Assembly (NCBI RefSeq): GCF_003182255.1
Contig: NZ_QGTQ01000017.1
Coordinates: forward strand, 62,001-126,000
Reading direction: 5' to 3'
DNA: 64,000 nt
Source of the DNA: Paenibacillus cellulosilyticus
GTDB lineage: Bacteria; Bacillota; Bacilli; Paenibacillales; Paenibacillaceae
The notes beneath the pieces are model-generated. The model had not been told where the DNA came from, did not search any database, and saw nothing but the letters and a program-made list of their open reading frames with translations. The first letter of the stretch is position 1, and the number at the start of each line of letters is the position of its first letter. The position numbers were made by a program, and so were the translations under genes. This document shows positions 44,053 through 53,249 of the stretch, piece after piece.

Positions 44053-45609
44053 ATGCCAGATGTATCAGAAGAAAAGCCGGACACGATTCAAGAAGAGTTG
44101 AAAAAGTCGGTTCAGCCGAAGCTGTCGGACAACGTCGCTGTGATGGAAGCGATTATGGGACAGAGCGTAGACGTACTGAAGCGCGACTTTATGCTGTGCG
44201 GCAGCACCGACCATCCAGGTGCGATCTATTTTCTGGACGGCATGGCGGATGCAACGATTGTCGACGTCGTATTGAAGTCGCTTATTACATACGGCAGCGA
44301 ACGGAAGCTGGACCCCGAGAGGCTGACAACGGCCGATATCATCCGTACAGAATTGATGATTAATGCGTCGGTGAAGCCAGTTGAACACATTAAGGATGCC
44401 ATATCCGCGATGATCTCTGGTGATACGCTTGTATTCATCGACGGCGTCGAGCAAGGAATGATCGTCAGCTCAAGAGGCTGGAAGGACCGGGGGGTGGAAG
44501 AGCCGGCTTCGGAAAACAACGTCCGCGGCCCGCGCGACGGCTTCACGGAGACCATCCGTACGAATACGGCCAACGTGCGGCGTAGAATTCGTGACCCGCA
44601 TCTCCGCATTGAACCGATGGTAATCGGCACGCGGACGATGACGGACATCAACATCGCTTACATTCAGGATTTGGTCAAACCAGGACTGGTTGACGAGGTG
44701 AAGAAGCGGCTGGACGGCATTAAAATCGATGCGATTCTGGAGAGCGGCTACATCGAGGAGCTTATTGAAGATTCGCCGTTATCGCCCTTCAATACCGTTC
44801 AAAGTACGGAACGGCCGGACAAGGCAGCCTCTGCGCTCCTTGAGGGCCGCGTCGTTATTTTCATCGATAATACGCCGGTTGTTCTGATCGTTCCGACCTT
44901 CTTCTGGCAGTTCATTCAAGCACCGGATGACTACTACAACCGTTATTGGGTCGGTTCGTTTTTCCGTATCGTACGGTATTTTGCTTTCTTGATCAGCTTG
45001 CTGCTGCCATCGATCTACGTCATGCTGGTGTCTTTTCATCATGAAATGATTCCAACGCAGCTTGCGCTCACGATCGCATCAGGACGCGAGGTTGTCCCAT
45101 TTCCTGTGCTGCTGGAGGCACTTATCATGGAACTGGCCTTCGAGCTCATGCGCGAAGCAGGTCTTCGCATGCCGAAGCCGATCGGTCAAGCGGTCAGCAT
45201 CGTAGGCTCACTTATTATAGGACAGGCGGCCGTTCAGGCAGGTCTTGTTTCGCCATTCATGGTTATCGTCGTGGCGATCACCGGTATATCCTCGTTTGCG
45301 ATTCCGAGTTACTCGTCGTCGCTTGCACTGCGTATGTTCCGCTTCCCAATTTTGCTTGCTTCAGGAACGATGGGCCTGCTTGGCTTTGCTGCAACCTTCT
45401 TCGCCCTGCTGCTTCATGCGCTGTCGATTCGATCGTTCGGCGAGCCTTATTTGACACCGCTTAGTCCATACCGCCCTTCCGATCAACGAGATATGATGCT
45501 GCGGGCACCGATGTGGATGCTTAATTCGAGGCCGGGCTTTGCGCAGGATCAGGACCGAATGGGCCATGACCAAATGCCAGCTCCACCGAAAAAGGATGGA
45601 TCCCAATGA
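44053..45609 (+). CDS. gerAA: Spore germination protein, GerAA family
   Basis: 518 residues. The N-terminal cytoplasmic half (~1-250) shows the GerA signatures (VRRRIRDPHLRIEPM and TDINIAYIQDLVKPGLVDEV) and the hydrophobic half has about five membrane helices (YFAFLISLLLPSIYVML ... LRMFRFPILLASGTMGLLGF). The short C-terminal tail is Pro/Lys-rich. AGAGGG seven bases upstream supports ATG 44053. It is the A subunit of a germinant receptor in the spore inner membrane and the first gene of an A-C-B operon; ligand specificity cannot be read. Confidence 0.93.
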   Translation: MPDVSEEKPDTIQEELKKSVQPKLSDNVAVMEAIMGQSVDVLKRDFMLCGSTDHPGAIYFLDGMADATIVDVVLKSLITYGSERKLDPERLTTADIIRTELMINASVKPVEHIKDAISAMISGDTLVFIDGVEQGMIVSSRGWKDRGVEEPASENNVRGPRDGFTETIRTNTANVRRRIRDPHLRIEPMVIGTRTMTDINIAYIQDLVKPGLVDEVKKRLDGIKIDAILESGYIEELIEDSPLSPFNTVQSTERPDKAASALLEGRVVIFIDNTPVVLIVPTFFWQFIQAPDDYYNRYWVGSFFRIVRYFAFLISLLLPSIYVMLVSFHHEMIPTQLALTIASGREVVPFPVLLEALIMELAFELMREAGLRMPKPIGQAVSIVGSLIIGQAAVQAGLVSPFMVIVVAITGISSFAIPSYSSSLALRMFRFPILLASGTMGLLGFAATFFALLLHALSIRSFGEPYLTPLSPYRPSDQRDMMLRAPMWMLNSRPGFAQDQDRMGHDQMPAPPKKDGSQ

Positions 45610-46796
45610 AACGTATAGGTTACTGCATCCTATTGATTGTCCTCGTAGTCCCGATGCTTACGTCCTGTATGGGGCTGCGGCAAATTAACGAATTAGCGAT
45701 GGTTGCCGCCGTTGGTCTTGATCTAGGTGAAAAGCCGGGAACGGTCCGGCTATCTGCCCAAATTATCCGTCCGGCAGACGCACGTGGTCAGACGGGGGCG
45801 CCTTCCGGTGGTACAGGAGAACCGATCTATTCGATTACTACGGAAGGGTCGAGTATTTTCGATGCGATTCGGAATATGGGGCAGATCTCTTCTCGCCGTG
45901 TCTATTGGGCGCACAATTTCCTTATTGTGATGAGTGAGCAGTATGCACGCAAAGGGATCGATGATATGGTCGATTTCTTCACGCGCAACCATGAGCTTCG
46001 TATGAATACGTGGGTTGCCGTCTCCGCGGATAAGCCCGAGGAAGTGATCTCGACGGTGACGGGATTAGAGGTTGTGCCAGGCGAGGCGGTAGATCGTCTG
46101 TTCCGTGATCATCGAATTCCGGGCCGCGCACCGGGTACGAACATGATGTCGCTCGAGGAGAGTCATTTGAGCAGCTCTACGCAGTCGGTCATTGCAAGAG
46201 TATCGCTGCAGCCCAGGGGTGTTTCCAATAAGAAGCCCGGTGAGCATGGCTCTATCCAGCAGGTTGAGCTGAAAGGGGCTGCCGCCTTCAAAGAAAGTAA
46301 AATGGTTGGCTGGCTGACTGCGGACGATGCGCGCGGCGTACTCTTTTTTCTCGAACGTCTGGATAAGGGGATTGAGGTCGTCACTTGTCCGGATTCAAGC
46401 ACGGACATGATGACGCTGGAGTTCAATTCAGCGAAGCTGAAGGTAACGCCTTCGTACACGCAAGGAAGTCCGAAGTTCAAAGTCCGGCTGACGACCAGTG
46501 CGGATATCGTCGAGAATGGCTGCAGCCAGACGACCGAACAGCTGCGCAAGGATGCGGGTGAAGGATTGGACCAAGAATTGACGAAAACGCTGGAGGGCGT
46601 TATCGATAAGGCGCAGCATAAGTATCAATCCGATTTTCTTAAGCTGGGTGACGTGTTCCGCAATAAGTACCCAACAGAATGGAAGAAGCTGAAAGGAAAT
46701 TGGGATGACGCTTTTTCCGAGGCGGAAATAACAGTAGTAGTGGAGACGACCGTCAAATCGGGGGTTGTCAAGGCGACCAGGGAGGGGATTAAGTAA
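45606..46796 (+). CDS. gerAC: Spore germination lipoprotein, GerAC family
   Basis: 396 residues. Lipoprotein signal (CILLIVLVVPMLTSC, lipobox LTSC), then the Ger(x)C domains: LRQINELAMVAAVGLDLGE near the start and TRNHELRMNTWVAVS. It overlaps gerAA by 4 bases (ATGA) and gerAB by 1. The C subunit is attached to the outer face of the spore inner membrane and is required for receptor function. Confidence 0.93.
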   Translation: MKRIGYCILLIVLVVPMLTSCMGLRQINELAMVAAVGLDLGEKPGTVRLSAQIIRPADARGQTGAPSGGTGEPIYSITTEGSSIFDAIRNMGQISSRRVYWAHNFLIVMSEQYARKGIDDMVDFFTRNHELRMNTWVAVSADKPEEVISTVTGLEVVPGEAVDRLFRDHRIPGRAPGTNMMSLEESHLSSSTQSVIARVSLQPRGVSNKKPGEHGSIQQVELKGAAAFKESKMVGWLTADDARGVLFFLERLDKGIEVVTCPDSSTDMMTLEFNSAKLKVTPSYTQGSPKFKVRLTTSADIVENGCSQTTEQLRKDAGEGLDQELTKTLEGVIDKAQHKYQSDFLKLGDVFRNKYPTEWKKLKGNWDDAFSEAEITVVVETTVKSGVVKATREGIK

Positions 46797-47899
46797 TGAA
46801 GATTCAGATATCGAACGGGATGTTCATTGCGATGATCCTTAACATTATGTATGCCAAGGCGATCGGGGTTACGCAAGGCGTGCTGGCGCGCGCGGTCGGC
46901 CAAGATATGTGGCTGGCTACGCTGCTCGGTACATTAGAAGGGATTGTCATGATGTACTTGACCTATGTCGTGATTCGGCGGACACCGGATAAGGATTTTG
47001 TCCAGCTAGGGCAGCTGCTGCTAGGCCGATGGTTCAGCAGTTTAATAGCGCTTGTGATTTTCGCTTTTTTTATTGTGGCATTTGGTCCGATTATGATTAC
47101 GTTTGTGTATCATCTGCGTGATTATTTTTTACCGGATGCTCCGCTCTGGATCTTCGTTGTCACATCGTTAGTCGTCGGTGCAATCGGCTGCTACTATGGA
47201 CTGGAGGTCATGGGGCGCATTGCGATGATAGGGCTGCTGTTTATGTTCGCACTGAATGTGCTCATTACGATTGGATCGATGCAGGAATTCGATATTCGCA
47301 ACCTGCTGCCGGTTATGGAGTCAGGGCTGCCGAGGACGGCCAAGGCTAGTATGCATTATCTGGCTGACTGTGCGATGGCGACGATGATGGCGACACTTGT
47401 TCTTCCTTTGGTGAAAAAGGTTGATATAGGCAACGGGAGGTTCGGCGTGCTCGGTATTATCGGAAGCGGCATGATGATCATCATATGGGCCATTCTGGAG
47501 GGTGCTGTACTGTCCTCTGAGGTGACGAGTCAATATACGCTGTCATGTATGAAGCTCGCTCGCAACGCCCATATTGGAACCTTCCTTCAGCGTTATGAAA
47601 TGATCATGATCGCACTGTACTCGCTGCCCGCCTTGTTCGAGGTTATGTTCTGCATTTACGGAACTTCGGTGTGCATTTCTCGCATCTTCGGGATAAAAAG
47701 TAATCGACCCATGATCATTCCTTGCTGTATTGTGCTTGGCGTTTTCGGCTATTGGATCATTGAGGATCACTTCCGTGCGATTGATTTTCTCGAAAATTAT
47801 TGGCCGTTCATTGCGCTGCCGGTCGCTATTGGGCTGCCGCTTATCATGGTGCTCCTGCGTGTGATGCTTGGTTCCAAGCTTCAGAAGAAGTCGGCGTGA
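46796..47899 (+). CDS. gerAB: Spore germination permease-like protein, GerAB family
   Basis: 367 residues with about ten membrane helices throughout, of the APC-superfamily spore permease type (ISNGMFIAMILNIMYAKAIG at the start). It begins at the TAATG junction with gerAC. The B subunit carries the germinant-binding pocket in characterised receptors. Completes the operon; no D subunit (GerD-type small protein) follows it. Confidence 0.93.
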   Translation: MKIQISNGMFIAMILNIMYAKAIGVTQGVLARAVGQDMWLATLLGTLEGIVMMYLTYVVIRRTPDKDFVQLGQLLLGRWFSSLIALVIFAFFIVAFGPIMITFVYHLRDYFLPDAPLWIFVVTSLVVGAIGCYYGLEVMGRIAMIGLLFMFALNVLITIGSMQEFDIRNLLPVMESGLPRTAKASMHYLADCAMATMMATLVLPLVKKVDIGNGRFGVLGIIGSGMMIIIWAILEGAVLSSEVTSQYTLSCMKLARNAHIGTFLQRYEMIMIALYSLPALFEVMFCIYGTSVCISRIFGIKSNRPMIIPCCIVLGVFGYWIIEDHFRAIDFLENYWPFIALPVAIGLPLIMVLLRVMLGSKLQKKSA

Positions 47900-48055
47900 A
47901 GGAGTGTCCCTAATTGTAATTGTGTGTTCGCAACGTTCGGTTGTCAGCACCTGATGCCGAATCTACTTCCTTGGGATGCTTCGTGATCGCAAGCGTAATG
48001 TGCTATGATCGAAGCATTATGATTTGTGTCGTCGCACAAGGGAGAGGGAGATACG

Positions 48056-48679
48056 ATGGCATTGCTGCTGTTTGTTGCGGGAGGTGCTGGCGCTGGCAAA
48101 ACAACGCTGGCCCGGGCGCTTGCACGCCGCTGCCGTATGGCGCTGCTCGATATGGATATCTTGCTGCGGCCAGCTGCCGAAGCCATTATGACCGGTGCGG
48201 GGCTCGACCCGAGCGACCGTGATTCGGCTGAATATAAGCGGCTGTGCCGCGATCTAGGCTACCGCATAACGATAGATGCTGCGCTGGATCAACTAAGCAA
48301 TGGTCAGGACGCAGTCGTCATTGGACCGTTCACACGTGAGCTGGAGGATGCGAATTGGATTGAAGGAGAGCTTGCTAAGCTCGGGAATGGGACATTCCCA
48401 CAATCACCGGAACAAGTCGAGGTGAAGGTAATCCTCGTCTATTTGCCAGCTGCTGAGCAGCATTATGAGCGTATTCTAGCTCGTGGCTCTAAGCTGGATC
48501 AGTGGAAGCTGGACCATTGGGATGCATTCAGCTCATCACTCGTTCGCAGAGAAGTGCGCTGGCCGCTGCCGGAAGGCGCGGTGCTGGATTGGGATAACTC
48601 GGAGCCGCTGACTGAGGAGAGGCTCGGGCTGCTAGAGCGGTTCGCGCGTGGAGACAAGAAGGCTGGTGTGGCGCAATGA
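48056..48679 (+). CDS. P-loop kinase-like ATPase (AAA_33/zeta-like)
   Basis: 207 residues from ATG 48056 (GGGAGAGGGAG upstream). A Walker A GGAGAGKTTLA is at about 8-18, followed by LLDMDILLRP (DxD-like switch) and VVIGPFTREL in place of Walker B. Size and order match small phosphotransferases (gluconate-kinase/zeta-toxin-like fold) that phosphorylate a small molecule or nucleotide sugar. The stop overlaps the start of the SNF2 helicase (ATGA), so the two are coupled; such pairing has no obvious known meaning. Confidence 0.75.
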   Translation: MALLLFVAGGAGAGKTTLARALARRCRMALLDMDILLRPAAEAIMTGAGLDPSDRDSAEYKRLCRDLGYRITIDAALDQLSNGQDAVVIGPFTRELEDANWIEGELAKLGNGTFPQSPEQVEVKVILVYLPAAEQHYERILARGSKLDQWKLDHWDAFSSSLVRREVRWPLPEGAVLDWDNSEPLTEERLGLLERFARGDKKAGVAQ

Positions 48680-51600
48680 GTATGCGGCTGACGCAACGTT
48701 CGATTCAACAGCTGTGCGGAACACTTGCTTATAAGAAGGGTGAAGCGTTCCGAAAGGCGGGTAAAGTCACCTTCACAAAAGCTGATCCGCTGCAATCTTA
48801 TTATGAAGCGGTCGTACAAGGAACGGAACCTTTCACCGTCACGGCTGCGCTGGATACAGGCGGCGAGCTGAAGACGACCTGCACATGCCCGTCCTTGTCT
48901 TCTTATCGAGGTGGCTGCAGTCATGTAGCCGCGGTGCTGCTGGACATTCAGCTGCATGAAGCAGCGGAGGGGAAGCGTCCGCAGGAGTATGCAGCGGCAG
49001 CAGTTGGGAAGCAGAAGGCTGCTGGGATGGCAGAGTCGGATATGAATGGGAATGTGGCAGCAGGAGAGCAACAAGCGTCTTCTTCTGCGTTTGAAGAGAG
49101 CAGAGGCATGCTTCGCACGGCTGCGTCACAGACGAGCAGTGGTGAGCGCGGGGCTCAGCATGCCTCTGACGATGTGCATGTCATGAGCGAATTGCTCGAG
49201 CTGTTCGGCGGACGACCGCAGCGTCCGAGCGGTACGCGATCACAGTTCGATACGCGTGAACCGCTATCGGCGGAGATAACCGTAAGTCCGTTCCAGGACC
49301 GAATGGGCAGACAGCTGCTTGGCATCGAGCTGAGGCTTGGACCAGAACCGAAACGGCTGTATGTCGTGCAGAAGGTTCACGCCTTCCTTGAAGCCGTCGA
49401 AAGACGGGAATCGTACGCTTTCGGCAAGTATTGGACGTACGATCCAGAGCTTTATCGGTTTCCTCAGCAGGAGGATGCGGTGCTGCAAGCGCTCATTCGA
49501 ATCGTACGGGATGAGCGGCTCTATCGAACTTCAGTAGATGGATTCGCCCATGCGGCGCAGGCAGCAGGTGATCGGATGTTGTTCATACCTCCAGCGGCTT
49601 GGGGAGAATTGCCGTCTCTGCTGGCAGAAGTTCCGAATGCACTGCTGTCTAATCGCGGACAGATCTATGAAGGGATCGCGTTGTTGGACGAGCCGCTTCC
49701 ACTTCGTTTCGAGTTTAAGATGGAAGAGTCGGAAGGAAGCAGCCAGCAGGAAGCGGCGGCCTATCAACTGCAAGTGGAAGGCTTGGACAGCCTTGTTATT
49801 CTGCCGGCTTACGGGTTGGCGATTGCAGACGGGAAGCTGCTCGGGTTAACCGAGGCGCAGAGTATGCGATTGACGGAAGTGCAGCGGCTGCTTGATCAGA
49901 CGAGCGAGCAGCGCTTCCGCATTACACAGGAGCAGATTGAACCGTTCATGGAACGGGTTGTGCCTGGTTTGATGAAGCTCGGCAGCGTGCATATGGCGAA
50001 GAACGTCTCGGAACGTGTGGTCCATACGCCATTGAAGGCGAAGCTGTATCTCGATCGCGTTCGTGAGCGGCTGCTTGCTGCGTTGGAATTTCACTATGGC
50101 GATCTTGTCGTCAATCCGCTTGAGTCTGCCAGCCAGCGCAAGGCGGATGACCGGATTTTGATGCGCGATGGGGAGCGGGAGCAGCGCATTCTCGCGCTCA
50201 TGGCAAAGGCCGATTTCGTCGAGACCGAGGGCGGTTACTTGATGAGCGGCGACGATGCCGAGTATGAATTCCTTTATCATATTGTGCCGGAGCTGGAGAA
50301 GCTGCTGGACGTCTATGCAACGTCTGCGGTGAAGCTTCGCATTCATGTCGGCACGGAGACGCCAACCGTCAGAGCCGAGATCGATGAACGTACCGATTGG
50401 CTGGAATTCAAGTTCGACTTGGGCGGCATTCCGGAGCGGGATATTCGCAAGGTGTTGAAGGCGGTAGAGGAGAAACGCCGTTTCTATCGACTGCCTAGTG
50501 GCGCGCTGCTGCCGCTCGAAAGCGAAGAGATGGAAGAAATCGCGCGTCTTATGAATTTGCTTGGCGTTCGGCATGCCGATCTAATCGGCAGCGGGTTCAA
50601 GCTGCCAGCAGTACGCGGCTTACGGCTGATCGACGCGGATCAAGAGAGCCGTACCGTGAAGCTTGGCCGTTCGCTGCGCCAGCTGCTGCACAATTTGCGT
50701 CAGCCCGACAGCTTGAACTTCCCTATACCAGAAGCGCTTGATGCTGTCCTTCGAGACTATCAGCAGGTCGGGTATCAATGGCTGAAGACGCTCGCGCATT
50801 ATCGGTTCGGCGGCATATTGGCAGACGATATGGGCCTTGGCAAAACCGTCCAGAGCATCGCCTTCCTGCTCTCTGTTCTACCGGAAATTCGGGAGCAGGG
50901 ACTTCCTGCGTTCATCGTCTGCCCAGCATCGCTGCTGTACAACTGGCAGCAGGAGCTGGAGCGGTTCGCGCCGTCGATCCGCTCCGTTATTATAAGCGGC
51001 GGCCCGACCGAACGAGATCGTCTGCTGCAAGGCGATGCGGACGTCATTATTACGTCCTACCCGCTGCTTCGCCGGGATATTAAGACGTATGCGAAGCGTT
51101 CGTTCCATACGCTCATCTTGGATGAAGCGCAATATTTCAAGAACTATGCGACGCAGACCGCGCAGTCGGTCAAGACGCTGCAGGCGAAGCATCGGTTCGC
51201 GCTGACCGGAACGCCGGTCGAGAACCGGCTGGAGGAGCTGTGGTCGATCTTCGATGCCGTGTTCCCGGACTTGTTCCCGAGCAGGCAGCGATTCCATGAG
51301 CTGACGCGCGAGACGGTGGCGAAGCGGGCGAGACCGTTTCTGCTGCGCAGGCTAAAGCGCGATGTGCTGAAGGAACTGCCGGATGCAATCGAGACGCTGC
51401 AGTCGTCCGATTTGCTGCCGGAGCAGAAGAAGCTGTATGCGGCTTATTTGGCGAAGCTGCAAGCCGAGACGTTGAAGCATCTCGACGACCCAGACGATTG
51501 GGAACAGAATCGGATACGTATATTGGCCGGCCTTACCCGCCTTCGTCAGCTGTGTTGTCATCCGGCGTTGTTCGTCGAGGATTACCGAGGCGGCTCCTCT

Positions 51601-52107
51601 AAGCTGGAGCAGCTGCTGGACATTATCGAGGACTGTCGCAGCGCGGGCAAGCGGATGCTCGTCTTCTCGCAGTTTACGAGCATGCTGGAGATCATCCGCC
51701 GAGAGCTCGGCGTTCGAGGCGTGCCGATGTTCTCGCTCGACGGCAGCACGCCGCCGAAGGAACGGGCGGAGCTGTGCAGCCGCTTCAACAGCGGCGAGCG
51801 GGATGTGTTTCTTATTTCGCTCAAAGCTGGTGGTACGGGTCTCAACCTTACGGGCGCGGACACGGTTATTTTGTACGACCTGTGGTGGAATCCTGCCGTG
51901 GAGCAGCAAGCTGCCGACCGGGCGCATCGGATCGGACAGCGGAATGTGGTGCAAGTCATCCGTCTCGTCGCCAAGGGCACCGTCGAGGACAAAATGTTCG
52001 AGCTCCAGCAGCGCAAGAAGCGGCTCATCGACGAAGTCATCCAAGCTGGCGAGCAGCCGCTGGAGGCATTGAGCGAGGCGGATATTCGCGAGATTTTGCA
52101 GATCTAA
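48676..52107 (+). CDS. SWIM zinc finger / SNF2-family helicase
   Basis: 1143 residues. An N-terminal SWIM motif C69-x-C71...C81-x-H83 (CTCPSLSSYRGGCSH) is followed by a divergent linker (about 100-640) with a short disordered stretch, the SNF2-associated region, and the SNF2 ATPase: K723 in MGLGKT (motif I), DEAQ 816-819 (motif II), SLKAGGTGLNLTGAD (motif V) and QAADRAHRIGQ (motif VI). It is the full-length Bacillota SNF2 helicase type, a putative DNA translocase in transcription or repair. The start ATG is inside the preceding kinase stop and has no good ribosome site of its own. Confidence 0.92.
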   Translation: MSMRLTQRSIQQLCGTLAYKKGEAFRKAGKVTFTKADPLQSYYEAVVQGTEPFTVTAALDTGGELKTTCTCPSLSSYRGGCSHVAAVLLDIQLHEAAEGKRPQEYAAAAVGKQKAAGMAESDMNGNVAAGEQQASSSAFEESRGMLRTAASQTSSGERGAQHASDDVHVMSELLELFGGRPQRPSGTRSQFDTREPLSAEITVSPFQDRMGRQLLGIELRLGPEPKRLYVVQKVHAFLEAVERRESYAFGKYWTYDPELYRFPQQEDAVLQALIRIVRDERLYRTSVDGFAHAAQAAGDRMLFIPPAAWGELPSLLAEVPNALLSNRGQIYEGIALLDEPLPLRFEFKMEESEGSSQQEAAAYQLQVEGLDSLVILPAYGLAIADGKLLGLTEAQSMRLTEVQRLLDQTSEQRFRITQEQIEPFMERVVPGLMKLGSVHMAKNVSERVVHTPLKAKLYLDRVRERLLAALEFHYGDLVVNPLESASQRKADDRILMRDGEREQRILALMAKADFVETEGGYLMSGDDAEYEFLYHIVPELEKLLDVYATSAVKLRIHVGTETPTVRAEIDERTDWLEFKFDLGGIPERDIRKVLKAVEEKRRFYRLPSGALLPLESEEMEEIARLMNLLGVRHADLIGSGFKLPAVRGLRLIDADQESRTVKLGRSLRQLLHNLRQPDSLNFPIPEALDAVLRDYQQVGYQWLKTLAHYRFGGILADDMGLGKTVQSIAFLLSVLPEIREQGLPAFIVCPASLLYNWQQELERFAPSIRSVIISGGPTERDRLLQGDADVIITSYPLLRRDIKTYAKRSFHTLILDEAQYFKNYATQTAQSVKTLQAKHRFALTGTPVENRLEELWSIFDAVFPDLFPSRQRFHELTRETVAKRARPFLLRRLKRDVLKELPDAIETLQSSDLLPEQKKLYAAYLAKLQAETLKHLDDPDDWEQNRIRILAGLTRLRQLCCHPALFVEDYRGGSSKLEQLLDIIEDCRSAGKRMLVFSQFTSMLEIIRRELGVRGVPMFSLDGSTPPKERAELCSRFNSGERDVFLISLKAGGTGLNLTGADTVILYDLWWNPAVEQQAADRAHRIGQRNVVQVIRLVAKGTVEDKMFELQQRKKRLIDEVIQAGEQPLEALSEADIREILQI

Positions 52108-52133
52108 AGCGCAGCAGGGGCGTAAGATGCGTG

Positions 52134-52160
52134 ATAAGTGTGGCTCAGCCGCACTTATTT
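52134..52160 (+). terminator. Terminator after the SNF2 gene
   Basis: ATAAGTGTGGC / GCCGCACTTAT, three-base loop, then TT. Confidence 0.7.
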
Positions 52161-52265
52161 CATGTTCACTACGCAATCCGGTTCGTCTCCCACGAGTTGG
52201 ACTGCTCGTAGAGTCGATAAGTTTGTTATAATAGACTTACTTATTGACGGAATGGGGCTCACTCA

Positions 52266-53147
52266 TTGAAAACATTCAAGAAGGTTTATATCGAAATTAC
52301 GAGCGTATGCAATTTGTCCTGCACGTTTTGCCCACCGACAGCCCGCGCGAAGGGCTTCATTAAGCAAGAGACGTTCAACCACGTGCTGGATCAGATCAAG
52401 CCGCATACGAACCATATTTATTTGCATGTGAAAGGCGAGCCGCTGCTTCATCCGAAGATCGACCAGCTGCTGGACGCCGCGCACGAGAAGGGGTTCAAGG
52501 TCAACATTACGACGAACGGCACGCTCATTACGAAAAATAAAGCGAAGCTGCTCGGCAAGCCGGCGCTCCGCCAAATGAACTTCTCGCTGCACAGCTTCGA
52601 CGGTCATATCGGCTCGGAGAACCGCGACGGCTATCTCCGTGAGATTCTCGACTTCGTCCGTGAGGCGTCCGAGCATAACGTGCTGTTCTCCTTCCGTCTG
52701 TGGAATTTGACGCAGGACAACATGACGAACCAGGAGCGCAGCCGGAATCGTGAGACGTTGTCGATCCTGGAGAAGGAGTTCGGTCTCGACTATCAGATCG
52801 AGGAGCGTGTGGAGCCGGGCAAAGGAATTCGGATCGCAAAAAATGTGTATATCAATCAAGATTACGAGTTTCAATGGCCGAGTCTTGATGCGCCAGAAGA
52901 CGATGGCAAAGGCTTCTGTCACGCGCTGCGCACGCAGGCGGCTGTGCTCGTAGACGGCACGGTTGTGCCGTGCTGCCTGGACGGAGAGGGCGTCATCAAC
53001 CTCGGTAACGTGCATGAGACGTCGTTCTCGGAGATCGTCGACGGTGAGCGTGCGAACAATTTGTACTACGGCTTCTCGCGCCGCGAGGCGGTGGAGGAGC
53101 TGTGCCGCAAGTGCGGCTACCGCCAGCGGTTCGGTACGGGAGCTTAA
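52266..53147 (+). CDS. Radical SAM protein with SPASM-type C-terminus
   Basis: 293 residues, TTG start. The [4Fe-4S]-SAM motif is C15-x3-C19-x2-C22 in VCNLSCTFCPP. The C-terminus has a SPASM-like second cluster set (FCHALR, VVPCCLDGEG, LCRKCGY; cysteines about 217, 235-236, 281, 284). The family includes enzymes that modify peptides and the anaerobic-maturase type; there is no precursor peptide gene nearby that I can identify. The gene is monocistronic with a TATAAT at 52227-52232. Confidence 0.85.
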   Translation: MKTFKKVYIEITSVCNLSCTFCPPTARAKGFIKQETFNHVLDQIKPHTNHIYLHVKGEPLLHPKIDQLLDAAHEKGFKVNITTNGTLITKNKAKLLGKPALRQMNFSLHSFDGHIGSENRDGYLREILDFVREASEHNVLFSFRLWNLTQDNMTNQERSRNRETLSILEKEFGLDYQIEERVEPGKGIRIAKNVYINQDYEFQWPSLDAPEDDGKGFCHALRTQAAVLVDGTVVPCCLDGEGVINLGNVHETSFSEIVDGERANNLYYGFSRREAVEELCRKCGYRQRFGTGA

Positions 53148-53178
53148 GTAGGCGGTTAGTTGTCATCATGCATCATGC

Positions 53179-53223
53179 AAAAAACCATCCTGTCTCGCAG
53201 CAGCGAGATAAGGATGGTTTTTT
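53179..53223. terminator. Bidirectional terminator
   Basis: AAAAAACCATCCT / AGGATGGTTTTTT with a second inner CTCGC/GCGAG stem, between convergent genes. Confidence 0.9.
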
Positions 53224-53249
53224 GCATTTCCTATAAGGTGAGGCTATGT

